Of a stretch of 9,085 nucleotides of DNA, positions 7,895-9,085 are shown piece after piece. The notes under the pieces were generated by a model, which saw nothing but the letters and a program-made list of their open reading frames with translations, was not told the origin of the DNA and did not search any database. A program made the translations under genes and the position numbers. Source of the stretch: an uncultured Mollicutes bacterium (GTDB lineage Bacteria; Bacillota_I; Bacilli_A; RFN20; CAG-826); NCBI GenBank assembly GCA_900550795.1, contig URTN01000022.1, forward strand, positions 1 through 9,085, written 5' to 3'. How positions within the stretch are numbered: the first letter of the stretch is position 1; each line of letters begins with the position of its first letter.

Positions 7895-8961
7895 TTGGAT
7901 TGCCTCCTAGAAGTAAGAAGTATGTAGATAAAAACAGGTGCTCCTATTAAGGTAGTTAACGAACCTACTGGTAAGTTAGTTCCTCTAACTAAGATTCTAG
8001 ATAAAGTATCAAGCAACAGCATCGATATTGAACCAATTAGAGCGGTTAAAGGAAGCGATTTAGAGGCGTTATCTCCAATTAATCTAGACACGATTTGAGG
8101 GACAACTAATCCAATAAATCCAATAATCCCGACAAAAGAAACCGTAACCGCACAGATTAAAGATGCTAGAAGAAGGCAAATAAATCTTAATAAGTTAGTT
8201 CTAATTCCAAGCGATTTAGCAACCTCTTCCCCTTCCATTAAGGCATTTATTCTTCTAGACAAGATTAGGAAGATGATAATGCTAGGAATAATAATTACAG
8301 CCATTATGCCTAATTGAAGGAAACTAGGTCTACTTAGATCTCCAAATGTCCAATAGACTGTGCTTGCTACATTCGAATCGCTAGAAAAATATTGGACTAT
8401 TGCAGTCAAAGAAGAAAATAAGCCGCCTAAAGCTATTCCACATAAAGCAACAGTAGACGGTGAAAAGCCTTTGAATTTAGATAGGAATAAAACTATTAGG
8501 ATTGCAATTAAAGCCATGATAAAAGAACAAGTAGAAACTAGATATGGATTAGTGATAGAAAGAACCGTATTGGAAGAGAAGTTTCCACTAGAGAAAATAA
8601 CTAAGGCAATAGTAGCACCGAATGTCGCTGCTTCTGATACCCCCAATGTAGAAGGGGAAGCCATTGGATTATTAAGGCAATATTGCATTATGGCTCCAGA
8701 TAACGTTAATCCAGTTCCAACAAGCAAAGAAGCAATTACTCTTCTTAACCTTATATTCCCGATTATGATATTTGCCTTTTTGCTGCCTACTCTAAATAAC
8801 CCTTTTAACATATCAAGGAATTCAAGTCCGCTAGAATCAATAAGCAAGGCAAAGAAAAAAGATAGAATCAAAACGAAAAACAATATACCTAGAGCTGCAA
8901 AGTAAAGGGTATTCCTTTTTTTGCTCTCTCTTTCTAATTGTTTAACGTCATCTATTCCCAT
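7885..8961 (-). CDS. ABC importer permease, FecCD/BtuC family
   Basis: A polytopic inner-membrane permease of about 358 residues from the ATG at 8961, close to family length (BtuC about 326). A short charged N-terminus (MGIDDVKQLERESKKRN) precedes the first membrane segment. Family landmarks, numbered from this ATG: GAIMQYCLNNPMASPSTLGV (89-108), GEEVAKSLGI in the cytoplasmic coupling region (244-253), GFIGLVVPQI (281-290) and LPVGSLTTLIGAP (330-342). The usual His of VPHI is Gln289 here. The frame stays open to a TTG at 9033, and an ATG at 9015 is also possible; both would add a hydrophobic stretch untypical of the family. None of the three has a good SD, so the start is uncertain. It is the first gene of the operon, an order that places the binding protein third. 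It would form the homodimeric channel for ligand from the binding protein. Confidence -1.
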   Translation of the reverse strand: MGIDDVKQLERESKKRNTLYFAALGILFFVLILSFFFALLIDSSGLEFLDMLKGLFRVGSKKANIIIGNIRLRRVIASLLVGTGLTLSGAIMQYCLNNPMASPSTLGVSEAATFGATIALVIFSSGNFSSNTVLSITNPYLVSTCSFIMALIAILIVLFLSKFKGFSPSTVALCGIALGGLFSSLTAIVQYFSSDSNVASTVYWTFGDLSRPSFLQLGIMAVIIIPSIIIFLILSRRINALMEGEEVAKSLGIRTNLLRFICLLLASLICAVTVSFVGIIGFIGLVVPQIVSRLIGDNASKSLPLTALIGSISMLLLDTLSRILVRGTNLPVGSLTTLIGAPVFIYILLTSRRQSKWN

Positions 8962-9026
8962 ATGCAAGGCAAATATTACGTTATTAATTGACAAAATGAA
9001 ACAAAAAAGCGCCATTTGTTTAAAAC

Positions 9027-9076
9027 TTATCAAACATATTGCTAGTTTTGTTCGATAACTTTTAAATTATCAAACA
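9027..9076. promoter_or_regulatory. Probable operator with three half-sites upstream of the importer operon
   Basis: TTATCAAACA occurs at 9027-9036 and identically at 9067-9076, 40 bp apart. Between them TGTTCGATAA (9049-9058) is the reverse complement with one mismatch. The right pair forms a 10-8-10 dyad and the left pair a 10-12-10 dyad. On the minus strand the copies read GATAAT and GATAAG, so the first resembles a -10 box whose -35 would lie beyond the window. This arrangement suits a repressor covering a promoter. I cannot name the regulator; the site does not match the Fur, DtxR or Rex consensus as I know them. Confidence -1.
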
Positions 9077-9085
9077 ATATGTTAA

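Noticed and set aside
793..8905. Plus-strand open frames of about 60-180 codons
   Set aside because: All but a few end bases lie opposite well-supported minus-strand genes; they lack convincing SD sites and family motifs, and their composition fits antisense shadows.
1..9085. Recoded TGA (mycoplasma-type code)
   Set aside because: Trp codons I checked are TGG, and TGA serves as the ATPase stop codon.
1..9085. CRISPR array, tRNA, insertion sequence or phage genes
   Set aside because: I saw no regularly spaced direct repeats, cloverleaf sequence, transposase motif or integration site. Repeats present are the short operator half-sites and protein-level modules.

Overview
The window is AT-rich. 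Every gene I can support lies on the minus strand, so transcription runs from the right edge to the left. Trp is encoded by TGG, and TGA ends the ATPase gene, so the genetic code is standard. The AT bias, lipobox-type lipoproteins with Ser/Thr linkers, good Shine-Dalgarno (SD) sites and the absence of any outer-membrane component suggest a low-G+C monoderm, a Firmicute or relative of the Bacilli/Erysipelotrichia/Mollicutes-like gut lineages. I cannot place it more precisely.

Right half (about 9085 to 5163): an upstream region with three copies of a 10-bp half-site, then four overlapping genes. They encode a FecCD/BtuC-type permease, its ABC ATPase, a class III substrate-binding lipoprotein and a small class I SAM-dependent methyltransferase. 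The three junctions overlap by 10, 4 and 17 nt, so the methyltransferase is translationally tied to the importer. A hairpin followed by a T-rich run ends the unit on the minus strand. The importer type takes up metal chelates, haem or corrinoids. The actual ligand and the methyltransferase's job cannot be read from the sequence.

Left half (about 5136 to 1): after the terminator a likely sigma-A-type promoter starts a second unit of three envelope proteins with no family I recognise. They are a 329-residue protein with an N-terminal membrane anchor, a 1240-residue anchored protein and the start of a lipoprotein cut by the window edge. Gaps are 13 and 17 nt. The 1240-residue protein appears to consist of about four degenerate units of roughly 265-290 residues, each mixing short amphipathic helices with alternating-pattern beta strands. 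The partial lipoprotein opens with the same module as the first unit, so the last two genes are probably diverged tandem paralogues.

The best candidates for something undescribed are (a) the methyltransferase built into the importer operon and (b) the three-gene surface locus with its giant repeat protein. The plus-strand open frames are shadows of these genes. I see no tRNA, rRNA, CRISPR array, insertion sequence or origin.
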